Positions 11,345 to 34,689 of a stretch of 64,000 nucleotides of DNA are shown here, piece after piece. A program made the position numbers and the translations under genes. Under the pieces are notes generated by a model. That model had not been told where the DNA came from, made no database searches, and saw nothing but the letters and a program-made list of their open reading frames with translations. This DNA is from Synanceia verrucosa (lineage: Eukaryota > Chordata > Actinopteri > Perciformes > Synanceiidae). The number at the start of each line of letters is the position of its first letter. Positions within the stretch are counted from its first letter, which is position 1. The stretch spans positions 21,338,565 to 21,402,564 of the forward strand of contig CM056559.1 in NCBI GenBank assembly GCA_029721515.1, read 5' to 3'.

Positions 11345-13096
11345 TTACATGTCAACTGGTGGCATACCACGATGCTCACACAGGATCACTGGTGGCATCA
11401 TGCCGTCCTCACACAGGATCACGTGATCTTCACATGGGAGCACATCTGAAACATTATTAAAGGAAGGATGTCGTGGCACGATTGAAGGCTGGGGGTCACT
11501 TGGAGGCGGCCTGAGGGGTGTGATCTTGATGATGTCTGTGATGTACTGGGGCTGTATGACCTGGGGTTTTGGCAGGAGTTTTTTCTTTAGCCATGATTTT
11601 GCCTGCTGCATTTTCGACTTGGTCGCCTTTGAAAGAGGTGCCTTCATCTCTCTGAGCTGTTCTTCCAGCTCGTCAATCTTCCTCTGCTGCTCGTTAATTG
11701 TAGTTAGCTGTTCTCTGATCATACTGCAGTGTTTCTGACGTTGCTTCTCCTGAGTCTCTTGTGCACATTTCAACTGACTGATGGTGTTGCGGTTGATCAC
11801 ATGACAAGAATCAAGCTCTCTCTTCAGATTGTGAATTTGATCCTTAAGAGTGTCTTCGGTGTCAGAATCAGCATCCATCTCGTCCGTCTTTTTTTGCAGT
11901 TTCACATCTTTATCTATGTACTGTTTTTTGACAGAAGCAACACTTTTCTTGAACATTTTGACGTCAGAGATGTGACGCATGCATTTCTGCAGGTCCTCCT
12001 TGAAGCGTGACAGTTTGTTCACGAGTGTGCTGTTCTTTTCTCTTTCCTCAGCCAGGGCTGACATGTGGGAGTTCAGTTTCATCTTGTGAACGTCTTCACG
12101 TACTTTATGTGCTTCAGTCAGATCAATATTTCCTATCTTGGCACAATTCAATTCATCCTTTGTTTTCTCGAGCTCATCCTGCGTCTGTAATAATTTGTCC
12201 GTGAAGCACTTCAGCTCTGTCTGTAATTTGGCTTGGGTATCGTCTTTGCATATTATTTCCAATTTGTGACGGAAATTTTGTTGTTTATGTTCCTTCTGTA
12301 AATCAGTCAGCTCCTTTGTTTTGTTCTCCAGGTCTCTTTTGAGTGTGTTCAGAGTCTCCTCCAAGGAATACACCTTCTCAATGAGATCATCCTTTATCTT
12401 GAGCCTTTTCTCCATCTTTTCAGCTTTGTTTTTCAGGGTATAATGGCTGTTGTCAAGTCTTCGGTATTTCATCTCTTCACGACTCATCTCCTCTTCCTTT
12501 TCTTGTAGCGCCTGTCTTGATTCCTCTACTGCATTTTTGTACTTGTCGATTTCACTTTGCAGCTGGTCTCTAGTGTGGTTCTGGTCTTGAACTAGCATTG
12601 AGGTGAGCTCAGAGGAGCGTTTCTCAGCATCAACCAGGGCGAGTCGCTGCTTGTGTTCACAGTCTTCTTTCAGCTCTGACATTTCAGACTTGTGCTTCAA
12701 TTTAAGCTCACTTACAGTTTTCGTGACACTTTCCTGACTGGCTTTCGCCTTCTTCTCAGCTGTTTCTGCACGTTTTACTAGTCCAGCACGCTCAATGTGA
12801 TGTAATTTTGCCTGCACAGATATGTCCGTAGACTTCTTTTCATTCTCAGCTTCACTCTTCTTTAACTTGGCTTCCAGTTCCTCCGTCTTTGCCTCGGAAA
12901 TGTTGAGCTTTTCCTTCAAATCCTCATTCGCAGCCTCCAGAGACTGTATCTTGAAGTTTTTGGACTCAGTGTTGGCCAACCACTGTTTCTCTCTAATTTG
13001 CTGCACTCTCTTGATCCTCTGTAACTGAAACTGGAGGAATGCAACATTGTCTTTCGATGATGGACATGATTGCTCCATAATAACCTCTTCTTCCAT
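11345..13096 (-). CDS. Single-exon coiled-coil protein, 583 aa
   Basis: An uninterrupted frame encodes a highly charged, almost entirely alpha-helical coiled coil from about residue 25 to 490, rich in Glu, Lys, Leu and Gln heptads. It ends in a basic segment (KSWLKKKLLPKP) and a Pro-rich tail with two imperfect repeats containing VILCE. The start has a good context (A at -3, G at +4). A polypyrimidine-AG acceptor-like site ends at 13104, 8 bases upstream, so a 5' UTR intron is possible. I do not recognise the gene. Residues around 370-400 (FKEDLQKCMRHI...) and the overall pattern recall the C-terminal coiled coil of axonemal proteins such as CFAP57, but this is weak because coiled coils resemble each other by composition. 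Lying in a repeat-filled island without introns, it could be a retrogene. Its 1.75 kb of intact frame argues against an old pseudogene. Confidence 0.75.
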   Translation of the reverse strand: MEEEVIMEQSCPSSKDNVAFLQFQLQRIKRVQQIREKQWLANTESKNFKIQSLEAANEDLKEKLNISEAKTEELEAKLKKSEAENEKKSTDISVQAKLHHIERAGLVKRAETAEKKAKASQESVTKTVSELKLKHKSEMSELKEDCEHKQRLALVDAEKRSSELTSMLVQDQNHTRDQLQSEIDKYKNAVEESRQALQEKEEEMSREEMKYRRLDNSHYTLKNKAEKMEKRLKIKDDLIEKVYSLEETLNTLKRDLENKTKELTDLQKEHKQQNFRHKLEIICKDDTQAKLQTELKCFTDKLLQTQDELEKTKDELNCAKIGNIDLTEAHKVREDVHKMKLNSHMSALAEEREKNSTLVNKLSRFKEDLQKCMRHISDVKMFKKSVASVKKQYIDKDVKLQKKTDEMDADSDTEDTLKDQIHNLKRELDSCHVINRNTISQLKCAQETQEKQRQKHCSMIREQLTTINEQQRKIDELEEQLREMKAPLSKATKSKMQQAKSWLKKKLLPKPQVIQPQYITDIIKITPLRPPPSDPQPSIVPRHPSFNNVSDVLPCEDHVILCEDGMMPPVILCEHRGMPPVDM

Positions 13097-13209
13097 GCTT
13101 TCTCTGTGGAAATATGACTCTCCTCTGTTGTGCTCAGTAAAAATGTGAAGCTTCCTATGGTTCTGCCTGATGTGATATTTGAGATGCAGTGTATGGCTGG
13201 TTACATATG

Positions 13210-13312
13210 ATGCGTGATGACATCATCACACTCTATGTCGTGAGGCGTGTGCCTGTGTGTGTGTGTGTGTGTGTGATGACATCATCACACTCCATGTCTT
13301 TGATGTGTGTGC

Positions 13313-13352
<40 letters not shown>

Positions 13353-13500
13353 TGACATCATCACACTCCATGTCTTTGAGGCGTGTGCCTGTGTGTGTGT
13401 GTGTGTGATGACATCATCACACTCCATGTCTTTGAGGCGTGTGCCTGTGTGTGTGTGTGTGTGATGACATCATCACACTCCATGCCTTTGGTGTGTGTGT
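13210..13500. repeat. Compound GT-rich minisatellite, 5 units
   Basis: Five copies of a core reading TGATGACATCATCACACTC start near 13215, 13274, 13350, 13406 and 13462. Each is followed by 'catgtctttgaggcgtgtgcc' or a variant and a GT run of variable length. The array lies about 110 bases upstream of the coiled-coil gene's start codon. Confidence 0.9.
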
Positions 13501-13606
13501 GTAAAATTTAATTCATTTGAAATGAACACAAGTTGTTTTTTTTGAAAAACAGTCATAAAATAGAACTAGAAAAAAATTCCTGAAGAAATTTTAATATGTG
13601 CCTGCA

Positions 13607-13824
13607 TACATGACGCCGGACACGCGACGGCCTACTACGTGCGTGCCTGTCCCAGGTTCATGTTGCAAACAAACACACCCTGTTTCCTGTGAAGATTAAA
13701 TCAGAGTTTGGGGCTTTTATTTTGAAAGGACAGTCATAGCCACAGCTTCCTGTGAGGAAAGCGTTACTCCTCTGGAGTTTGGGGCTTTTATTTTGAAAAC
13801 CGAGTCTGAGTCAGAGCAGTTAAT

Positions 13825-13866
<42 letters not shown>

Positions 13867-13885
13867 TGTGTGTGTGTGCGTGTGC

Positions 13886-13929
<44 letters not shown>

Positions 13930-13951
13930 GCTTGTGTGTGTGTGCGTGTGC

Positions 13952-13989
<38 letters not shown>

Positions 13990-15006
13990 TCAATGATGCT
14001 ATGGTGATAGAGGTTCATGCATATCACCTAATTCTGCTGGCCACCCCTGCATGGCTTCAACACCCCATGGGGCACCCCTATGGAAAAGTCTAGGCGCGCC
14101 CCTGGTCTGTCTCCCACACTTCTCAATGACTGCCATTGATTTCAAGCTGAGTCGGACCATGCCGAACTCCTCTGAATAAATCAAGAACCGTAAGGAGTAC
14201 GGTTTGGACGCCCACACAGAAGGCCGACAGCGGCAGGTTAAACAAAAGAGGTTTTTCTGATTTTTCAGGATTTTTTTTCTGAAAATTAACATTGGACCCT
14301 ATGGAGAGAATCTTGGGAGGTGGGGTACTATTTAAGGCTGTGGAGCAAAATGTACAAGTCTCACAGCCATAACACACACATTGCTACGACCGGGACAAAA
14401 TTTCCAACGTTTTGCTGTAAAAATTATGTCAGTGGAGTGAACGTAGCCCTCACAATCGCGATTTAAAAAAAAAAAAATTCTGACGATTCTGAAACTGCTC
14501 TCCGCTCTAGGTGTGTAGTTGTGTAACTCTAATGCACGCAATAGACACCCATGTTAAGCTCTGATTTTTGACATTTTCCAGGCTCCGAATAAATCGATCT
14601 GACAGACAAACGGTACATTTTATGACATGAAGATGAATTATGAAGATGTAGTCAGGTAAATTTGTTGCATTTTGCAAGTTGAATGGAGTTTCTAGGTGAA
14701 AGTATGAGGGAGCTGTGACTGTTCGCTGAAGAAAAAAGTTTGAAATCCGACCCTTTCCCCATTCATTCCTATGGGACTTTTTTCGGTGTTTTTTGGGGTC
14801 TATCGTCACCATGGTAACGGTTTTGACGGAGAAAAGTAATAGCCATGGTGGCACGATCGAGACGCACGTTTTGATATATGTCATGTCTGGGTGCACCGTA
14901 CGGTTCGGGCCGCATTAATTGTCGAAAATGCGTCTATAAGAAGAAGAACAAAAAAAAAATAAAAACATAAAACCTCGTCCTGAATACTAACATACGCGTT
15001 TATATG
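13607..15006 (+). repeat. Hairpin-ended repeat family, copy B
   Basis: Copy B matches copy A (4925-6640) in reverse orientation. It begins with the 'gtgcgtgcctgtcccagg' end, then the TTTATTTTGAAA direct repeats, and a GT-dinucleotide tract at 13829-13981. On the minus strand at 14507-14896 it holds a 129-codon frame with landmarks KKSHRNEWGKGRISNFFLQR and TPFNLQNATNLPDYIF. It lacks its hairpin end and instead joins directly to copy C near 15006. Confidence 0.75.
13829..13981. repeat. GT/CA microsatellite inside copy B
   Basis: The tract is a GT run interrupted by GCGTGTGCTTGT blocks at regular intervals. At the matching place copy A has only a short GT stretch (about 6250-6270), so the tract expanded after the copies split. 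Confidence 0.95.
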
Positions 15007-16075
15007 TGGCTTTGGAGTTTGGACGAGAGGCGGCAGGAGCTCGCGATCATCGCAGCGGTGTAAATTTTATGTCTCTAGCCCACTCAGAAGGCCGACAGTG
15101 GCAAGTTAAACACAAGAGGTTTTTCTCCTTTTTCAGATTTTTTTCTCTGAAAATTAACATTGGACCCTATGGAGAGAATTTTTATTTATTTAATTTTTAT
15201 TATGGAGAGTAATTAAGGCCATGGAGCAAAAAGTACAAATCTCACAGACATAAGACAGACATCGCTACGACCGGGACGAAATTTCCAACGTTTTGCTGTA
15301 AAAATTATGTCGCTGGAGATAACGTAGCCCTCACAATCGCGATTTAAAAAAAAAAATCAGACGATTCTGAAACTGCTCTCCACTCTAAGTGTGTAGTTGT
15401 GTCACTCTAGTGCACGCAATAGACACCCATGTTAAGCTCTGATTTTTGCTCTGTATAAATCAATCTCACGGACAAACGGTAAATTTTCTGACATGATGAT
15501 GAATTATGATGAAAATGTAGTCAGGTAAATTTGCTGCGTTTTGCAAGTTGAATGGAGTTTTGAGGTGAAAGTATGAGGGAGCTGTGACTGTTCGCTGAAG
15601 GAAAAAGTTTAAAGTTTGACCCTTTCCCCATTCATTCCTATGGGACTTTTTTCGGTGGTTTTTGGGGTCTAGCGTCGCCATGGTAACGGCTTTGATGGAG
15701 AACAGTAATAGCCATCGTGGCACGATCGAGACGCACGATTTGATATATGTCATGCCTGGGTGCACCTTAAGTGCCGAAAGTGCGTCAATAATAAAAAATA
15801 ATAATAAAAAAATAAATAAACCCTCGTCCTGGATACTAATATACACGTTGCTGGCTAAAACACAGTGTTTTTATGATTTTGGGATGGATTTTTTGGGATT
15901 TTTTATCATTTTTCATCATTTATATATGTTTTTGGACCTACTACAAGCATTTCTGGCAGGCGAAACTAAGACACTTGGGGGGCCCCCCCAAAAGGAGTAG
16001 TAATAGTAATATGTGCCCGCCGTGCTCGCAGCCCGTGCTTTGCCAGCCTTGCGAGCACAGCGGGCACATAATTAT
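15007..16075 (+). repeat. Hairpin-ended repeat family, copy C (tandem to B)
   Basis: Copy C starts inside the element, at the 'ggctttggagtttggac' point, and continues to the hairpin end. Matching landmarks in B and C are about 868 bases apart (for example 'aggccgacag.ggca.gttaaac' at 14221 and 15089), showing a partial head-to-tail duplication. The minus-strand frame at 15466-15846 (126 codons) is homologous to that of copy B. Confidence 0.75.
16011..16069. repeat. Terminal hairpin of the repeat family
   Basis: Arms 16011-16030 (ATGTGCCCGCCGTGCTCGCA) and 16050-16069 are reverse complements with one mismatch and a 19-base loop. The loop side contains GCCCGTGC. A palindromic GGGGGGCCCCCC core lies 25 bases earlier, near 15977-15988. 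Copy A has a shorter version of the hairpin near 4930-4965. Confidence 0.85.
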
Positions 16076-16079
16076 TATT

Positions 16080-17815
16080 TAACATCAAAATATGCATTTA
16101 CAATAACTCTGAAGTTCTGAATCATAAACCATGAATCGTCATAAAAGGTGAATTAGAGTGAAGACACTCAGCTTGAGGTATAATCCACTATTACTATTAA
16201 TAGTAGAAATTATCAAGACGCCATCTGTTTTTTTTTTGTTTTTTTTTAACGGGGAAGACTTCTTAATTTGACATTAGTTAATAGAGTCTCCTAAACTCAG
16301 GGGGCTACAGAGTTCCTGGCCATAGTGTACAGTGATTTTATAAACACACAAATCAAATAATCAAGTTCTTTATGAAATTATTTTAGTTTATTTAATTAAT
16401 TAGTTTATTTGACAAACTACATGATTAAACTAGCAACAGAAAATAACTGAATAAATGGTTGAACACAAGGAAAGATTGAGGAATGATTGAATGACTTTAT
16501 CTCAATGTGACCAGCTGGATTCAGTGATTGATATCTATTAACCGAATTTAGAGTTGAATAGAGGCATCAGAGATGATTGGGAAGCAGTTTAATATTCAAA
16601 GAGTTTCAGTTTAGTTTTGGTATTAATCTGTCATCAAGATTAAATATAAATTGGTTTAGTTTATTTAGAGTGAGGCTCTTTCACGTCTGAAAATGTATAT
16701 GTATTATATCACCATATGTAGATGGATGGAGGTGTTGCTGAGGAGTGGCTCCAGGTTTTGTCTGGACCTCAGTCTGCTGCATCCCACAGAGGCGACTTTA
16801 GCTTGAGTCACTCCATCAGTGGCTTTCTTCAGACATCTTTGGACATGGTCAACTGACACGAGTCAGCATGAATCAGTTCTCCATCTCTCTTTTCTGTGCA
16901 GCGAGTCACTGTGACTGGCATCATGCCGGTTCAACAGGTCTTCTGTTGACAGTCTACTACTTTGCTTTACTTTATTAATTCTTTACTGTTTGAAAGTTTC
17001 TCTCTCTCAGGTGTAGACTGATACCAAACACCAACATGACAGTAAAACCACTAATTAAAACTGATCAGTTGAATTGAAATGAATTAACCAACTACGCAAC
17101 ACAGACGAATCATAGCATATCATAGCATGTAGTATACTATATCAAACAGGTCTATACATTGCTGTATATGTAGACTTATTCCACAGTTAATCTTAACATG
17201 CACCACATTGGTTTGTATCAGAGCAGGAGAAGAAAGAGGATCTGTCTGTGGACTGACCTTTGATATGATAAACTTTACTTATATGACAATAGACTAAAGA
17301 ATTAAAATGGAGTTGATTGTTATGAACTCAGTTCTACCATGTGTTGTCCTGACCTAAGCAAAGGTAATAGTAAAAAGGATTCAACTTGTGTACACAACGA
17401 CATTAAACCCTGGATGTGTGGATGTATGTGTTGGAGTCAATGTACAATTGGAATCCAATTCAGACCATAAACATCCTCTGTACTTCAGTATGGCCTTGGG
17501 TTCACAGTGTCAGTCTTAGTGGTTGGTCTTCACTCTTTTGGGAGAAACCACAGAATGTCACAGAATATGATCTGGATTTGTAAACCAGTTAAATGTTCAG
17601 ACACGTACAGCTTGTTTACCAGGAAGGTGCCGCATGCATGAAACTGACTCTGGTTACACATACTATTCACATCTCAGAGGGATTTATTTTTTATTATTTT
17701 ACTCCATTGCATTGTTTCACAGCTTCAGTTACTTTACAGATTTTTGTGCTTTTCATTCTGTTCCTAAACTCCCAAAAAGTGTTGTATTGTTAGTAAAATG
17801 TAGGCTACTTAAAGT
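16080..17815. other. Intergenic, nothing recognised
   Basis: AT-rich sequence with only short chance frames. An acceptor-like site near 16900 is followed by a 36-base open stretch and GT, but nothing supports it as an exon. Confidence 0.5.
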
Positions 17816-17819
17816 ATAG

Positions 17820-19612
17820 TAGTAGTAGCAGCTGTAGAAACAATTCATCCTTCAGTAGTAGTAGCAGTAGTAGTAACACTACATCAGTAGTGGTAATAGT
17901 TGTAGTAGCGCTAGTAACACTACACCAGTAGTAGTAGAAGTAATGATAGTGACAGTAGTAGTAGTAGTAACACTACACCAGTAGTAGTAGAAGTAATGAT
18001 AGTGACAGTAGTAGTAGTAGTAACACTACACCAGTAGTAGTAGAAGTAATGATAGTGACAGTAGTAGTAGTAGTAGTAACACTACACCAGTAGTAGTAGA
18101 AGTAATGATAGTGACAGTAGTAGTAGTAGTAACACTACACCAGTAGTAGTAGAAGTAATGATAGTGACAGTAGTAGTAGTAGTAGTAGTAACACTACACC
18201 AGTAGTAGTAGAAGTAATGATAGTGACAGTAGTAGTAGTAGTAGTAACACTACACCAGTAGTAGTAGAAGTAATGACAGTGACAGTAGTAGTAGTAGTAG
18301 TAACACTACACCAGTAGTAGTAGAAGTAATGATAGTGACAGTAGTAGTAGTAGTAGTAACACTACACCAGTAGTAGTAGAAGTAATGACAGTGACAGTAG
18401 TAGTAGTAGTAGTAACACTACACCAGTAGTAGTAGAAGTAATGACAGTGACAGTAGTTGCAGTAGTAGTAACACTACACCAGTAGTAGTAGAAGTAATGA
18501 CAGTGACAGTAGTTGCAGTAGTAGTAACACTACACCAGTAGTAGTAGAAGTAATGATAGTGACAGTAGTAGTAGTAGTAGTATGAGTAACACTACACCAG
18601 TAGTAGTAGAAGTAATGATAGTGACAGTAGTAGTAGTAGTAGTAACACTACACCAGTAGTAGTAGAAGTAATGACAGTGACAGTAGTAGTAGTAGTAGTA
18701 ACACTACACCAGTAGTAGTAGAAGTAATGATAGTGACAGTAGTAGTAGTAGTAGTAACACTACACCAGTAGTAGTAGAAGTAATGACAGTGACAGTAGTA
18801 GTAGTAACACTACACCAGTAGTAGTAGAAGTAATGACAGTGACAGTAGTAGTAGTAGTAGTAGTAACACTACACCAGTAGTAGTAGAAGTAATGACAGTG
18901 ACAGTAGTTGCAGTAGTAGTAACACTACACCAGTAGTAGTAGAAGTAATGATAGTGACAGTAGTAGTAGTAGTAACACTACACCAGTAGTAGTAGAAGTA
19001 ATGATAGTGACAGTAGTAGTAGTAGTAACACTACACCAGTAGTAGTAGAAGTAATGATAGTGACAGTAGTAGTAGTAGTAGTAGTAGTAACACTACACCA
19101 GTAGTAGTAGAAGTAATGATAGTGACAGTAGTAGTAGTAGTAACACTACACCAGTAGTAGTAGAAGTAATGATAGTGACAGTAGTAGTAGTAGTAGTATG
19201 AGTAACACTACACCAGTAGTAGTAGAAGTAATGATAGTGACAGTAGTAGTAGTAGTAGTAACACTACACCAGTAGTAGTAGAAGTAATGACAGTGACAGT
19301 AGTAGTAGTAGTAGTAACACTACACCAGTAGTAGTAGAAGTAATGACAGTGACAGTAGTAGTAGTAGTAGTAACACTACACCAGTAGTAGTAGAAGTAAT
19401 GACAGTGACAGTAGTAGTAGTAGTAGTAGTAACACTACACCAGTAGTAGTAGAAGTAATGACAGTGATAGTAGTAGTAGTAGTAGTAGTAACACTACACC
19501 AGTAGTAGTAGAAGTAATGACAGTGACAGTAGTTGCAGTAGTAGTAACACTACACCAGTAGTAGTAGAAGTAATGACAGTGACAGTAGTTGCAGTAGTAG
19601 TAGTAGTGGTAA
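17820..19612. repeat. Large GTA-rich minisatellite, about 30 units of 49-62 bases
   Basis: The unit consists of TAACACTACACCAGTAG, TAGTAGAAGTAATGA, then T/C, AGTGACAGTAG and a GTA run of 2-7 triplets. Variants are TAGTGACAG versus CAGTGACAG, a TTGCAGTAG form and a TATGAG insertion. They are interspersed, giving a higher-order pattern. The array ends about 1.4 kb before the HIF-alpha start codon. Confidence 0.97.
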
Positions 19613-20119
19613 TACACTTTGACCACCAGAGGCTGCACATAGGCCAAAATTCAAGGAAGGAAACACAATGAGAAAATAATTTTAATAGTTTCCCTGTTAC
19701 ATTTATGTAGTTGATATTACACATTATACTATGTATTAAGAATAATATAGATATACATATATATTGTTGATACATATTGGTTGTTAATCTTGCTCATTTT
19801 CTAAGGTACATTGTTTACTTATTTTGTCTTACTTTTTACTGTTTATCACCCACATACTGTAACATATTTTCCTATCTATTCTACTTGTTTACTTATGTCA
19901 CTGCCTCTTAATATTTTTTTTTTTTTTGACATAGGCCCTTATCGTAATGTTGCTCTGTCTACTTTGCTGCTGTAACAATGCCAAAAGTTCCCCATTTGTG
20001 GGACGAATACATTGTTATTTATTAATAGATTATTTTACACAGCTGTGTTTTTTAGAATAGGATATAGTTTATTTAGAAATTAAAATGCAGTGCATTCCAA
20101 GTGGAATAACAGTAATTTG

Positions 20120-20645
20120 TACACTAATTAAAAATAGTAATTTCATGAGTTTCCAGGAGATTAAACAAAAATATAATTTAACAATTAGGATCATTTCAGA
20201 TATCTGCAAATAAGGGATTATTTTGACAAAGAAAACAAACATGTGTATTATTCTACTTTGGCAATATGGCAATGACTGTTGTGTTAAAAGAGGATAGATA
20301 TTTGTTAAAAAATTTTGTTGGCAACTTGTAAAAAAGCAATTACGAGAAAATGGTACAAACCTGAGCCACCAGCACAAGAAGACTGGCTGAAAATTGTCAG
20401 TGAAATACAAGTTATGGAGCAGCTGACCCATAAGATAAGGACTCAAGAGGAACAATGTCGAAATAAATGGGAGAAATGGACTGTCTACACATCAACGGTA
20501 GGATAAAGACTATCAAACTGACATTCTCACAAGAACAAACTGTAGAGACACGGCAATGTTCTTTTTCTGATGTTGTTTTGTTTGTTGTTGTTGTTGTTTA
20601 TTATTCTTATGAGTGTCGTATGTTGCATAAAATAAAGTAGGCCTA
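20120..20645 (+). mobile_element. 3' end of an L1/Tx1-type LINE
   Basis: A plus-strand frame ends with KKAITRKWYKPEPPAQEDWL...MEQLTHKIRTQEEQ...NKWEKWTVY, stopping near 20504. This is the characteristic C-terminus of fish L1/Tx1 ORF2. Further upstream is a decayed EIKQKYNLT...DICK stretch equivalent to the family's 'KYNLP...YLQIR' region. After the stop come a GTT-rich tract and an AATAAA-like tail near 20630, as in LINE 3' UTRs. It lies only about 350 bases upstream of the HIF-alpha start codon. Confidence 0.75.
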
Positions 20646-20845
20646 TCAAAAAAAGGAAAATGCATTAAAATTTAAGATATAATGACTATTTTATCTACTG
20701 TGACACGTCAAATTGGCATCAAAAAGTTCTATACTTGAGTAAATAGACAATACTCTTAATAATATCCTGTACTACTATACAGTCTATGTGTACCATTGTA
20801 TTTACAATACAGTATGTACAGTCCCTACCAACAGGACTAACCGGA

Positions 20846-20993
20846 AGCGAACGCGTCAGTCTGGCTTTTATTTTGTTAACATGACCGGAACCGACGCCAT
20901 TTTCCAGACACTAGCTTGTAGCTTCACTCAGGTGACAGAAACAAAAACAAAGCGCCAAGTGTCAGCTCGGCTTTTAGTTTGTTTTGAACAAAC

Positions 20994-20999
<6 letters not shown>
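20846..20999 (+). promoter_or_regulatory. HIF-alpha 5' leader with an imperfect tandem duplication
   Basis: Bases 20846-20885 and 20951-20999 are diverged copies of one segment (gcg..c...gtcag.c.cggctttta.tttgtt...aacatga). Each ends at an ATG. The upstream ATG (20881) therefore looks like a duplicated version of the start-codon region. The transcription start is unknown, and I see no TATA box in a convincing position. Confidence 0.55.
20881..20997 (+). CDS. Upstream ORF overlapping the HIF-alpha start codon (38 codons)
   Basis: ATG at 20881 opens a 38-codon frame whose TGA (20995-20997) overlaps the main ATG (20994-20996) as ATGA. The same frame is open from an earlier ATG at 20788. If the leader includes it, ribosomes would terminate on the main start codon, an arrangement compatible with reinitiation or translational dampening. 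Whether the leader extends this far is not visible from sequence. It is listed as a regulatory uORF, not as a protein with a known role. Confidence 0.35.
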
Positions 21000-33405
<12,406 letters not shown>

Positions 33406-33915
33406 TGAAGGATGAACTCACACCTCCTCCATCTATGACTTGACAGAGCTCCTTTTCAATCATTTGGCTCAAGAACTATAAACTTGTGCTGCATAACCGT
33501 ACTGTGAGGTTAAACATGATGCTCTTGATGGTAGCTGAGGTCAAAACAAAATGATGACATGTTTTAAAGCCGATGGGAGGTGCTACTGGCTCTGCAGTTC
33601 GCTTTCTTTAACCCATCGCTCCATCTCTTGTTTTTTTTTATTTTTTTTACACTTGCACTTTATTTCCAGTGTAATATGAGAAAAACCGACAGGCAGTGCT
33701 AAAAATCCTACATGGGTCAAAAGTAAAGATTAATCTGGAAATGTGTTTCTATGAGCAGCTCAGTGAAATTTATCATATCTTCATCACATTTAACTGGTTT
33801 CAGTGTCTATAATCAATTAAACATGATGCAAAGGAACTCCCGCAATATTTTTACTCTGTGCCAATTTGCATCAAATATTTTTTCCCATCTTTAAATAAAG
33901 AAACTCTCACTGCCA
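33406..33915 (+). other. HIF-alpha 3' UTR with poly(A) signal
   Basis: The stop codon is only 6 bases into the last exon, so nearly the entire exon is 3' UTR. The first AATAAA is at 33894-33899; another at about 34537 could serve a longer form. ATTTT/ATTTA-like stretches are present but no strong AU-rich element cluster. Confidence 0.6.
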
Positions 33916-34314
33916 TTTTTTCCAAATTACGCTGGCAAAGAACAGTTATTTCAGTGGCATATTTTTACATCTTTTTATACATTACAAATTGTTATTGCTT
34001 CCATATTAATCTTGCTGTTTAATGTGTTCCAGGTGTGCAGGGTTTACCTGAGCTAACACTCCCCATAAGCTAACATGAGGTGACTGATCACAGAGAAGTT
34101 ATTTGACACATTTCAGACACGTCATCATAACTATGAATTGACTGATGCCACTGAATGTGTTTACCATAGGAAACAAAGTAGACTAAAATAACCATATAAA
34201 TGAATTTGTCCTCATTATCATTTTAAAGCATGTAAGCTATGATCAGATTTACTTGCAGCTCAAACTTTAGAGTCAGCTTGTTTATGCACTCTCATTAGAA
34301 AGGTAAATGCGTAC

Positions 34315-34379
<65 letters not shown>

Positions 34380-34401
34380 CATACATACATACATACATAC
34401 A
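34315..34401. repeat. AT dinucleotide run followed by ACAT tetranucleotides
   Basis: An almost perfect TA run of about 57 bases passes into CATA/ACAT repeats. This is microsatellite DNA with no other content. Confidence 0.97.
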
Positions 34402-34689
34402 CATTAGGACAGGAGACTTAATTTGTTTTCTACATGTAATGATTGAAAATGCTAATTGTCCCAATTCAGTGTAAAATATTAAAAAGATATTATATTTGTT
34501 GATTTCATTGATTGTTGATTTTTGCATTCTTAAGGTAAATAAAGCTATGAAAACAGAAGCTGTTACATCATTTGTGTGCAGGGAAGAGCATTTTTATTTA
34601 TTTACAACTTTTTTCAATGTGCAATACGACAAAACCATTCGACATACTAAAGTAAGGCTTTTTGATCACGGTTTTGATACTTCAACATG

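Noticed and set aside
13793..14027. Frames of Cys-Val and Thr-His repeats
   Set aside because: Products of the GT/CA dinucleotide tract.
16905..16945. Possible small exon after a good polypyrimidine-AG at about 16904
   Set aside because: Only about 12 codons before a GT, no protein similarity recognised and no partner exons in frame nearby.
17820..19612. CRISPR-like regular repeat array
   Set aside because: Units are contiguous tandem repeats with no unique spacers, in a vertebrate genome. It is a minisatellite.
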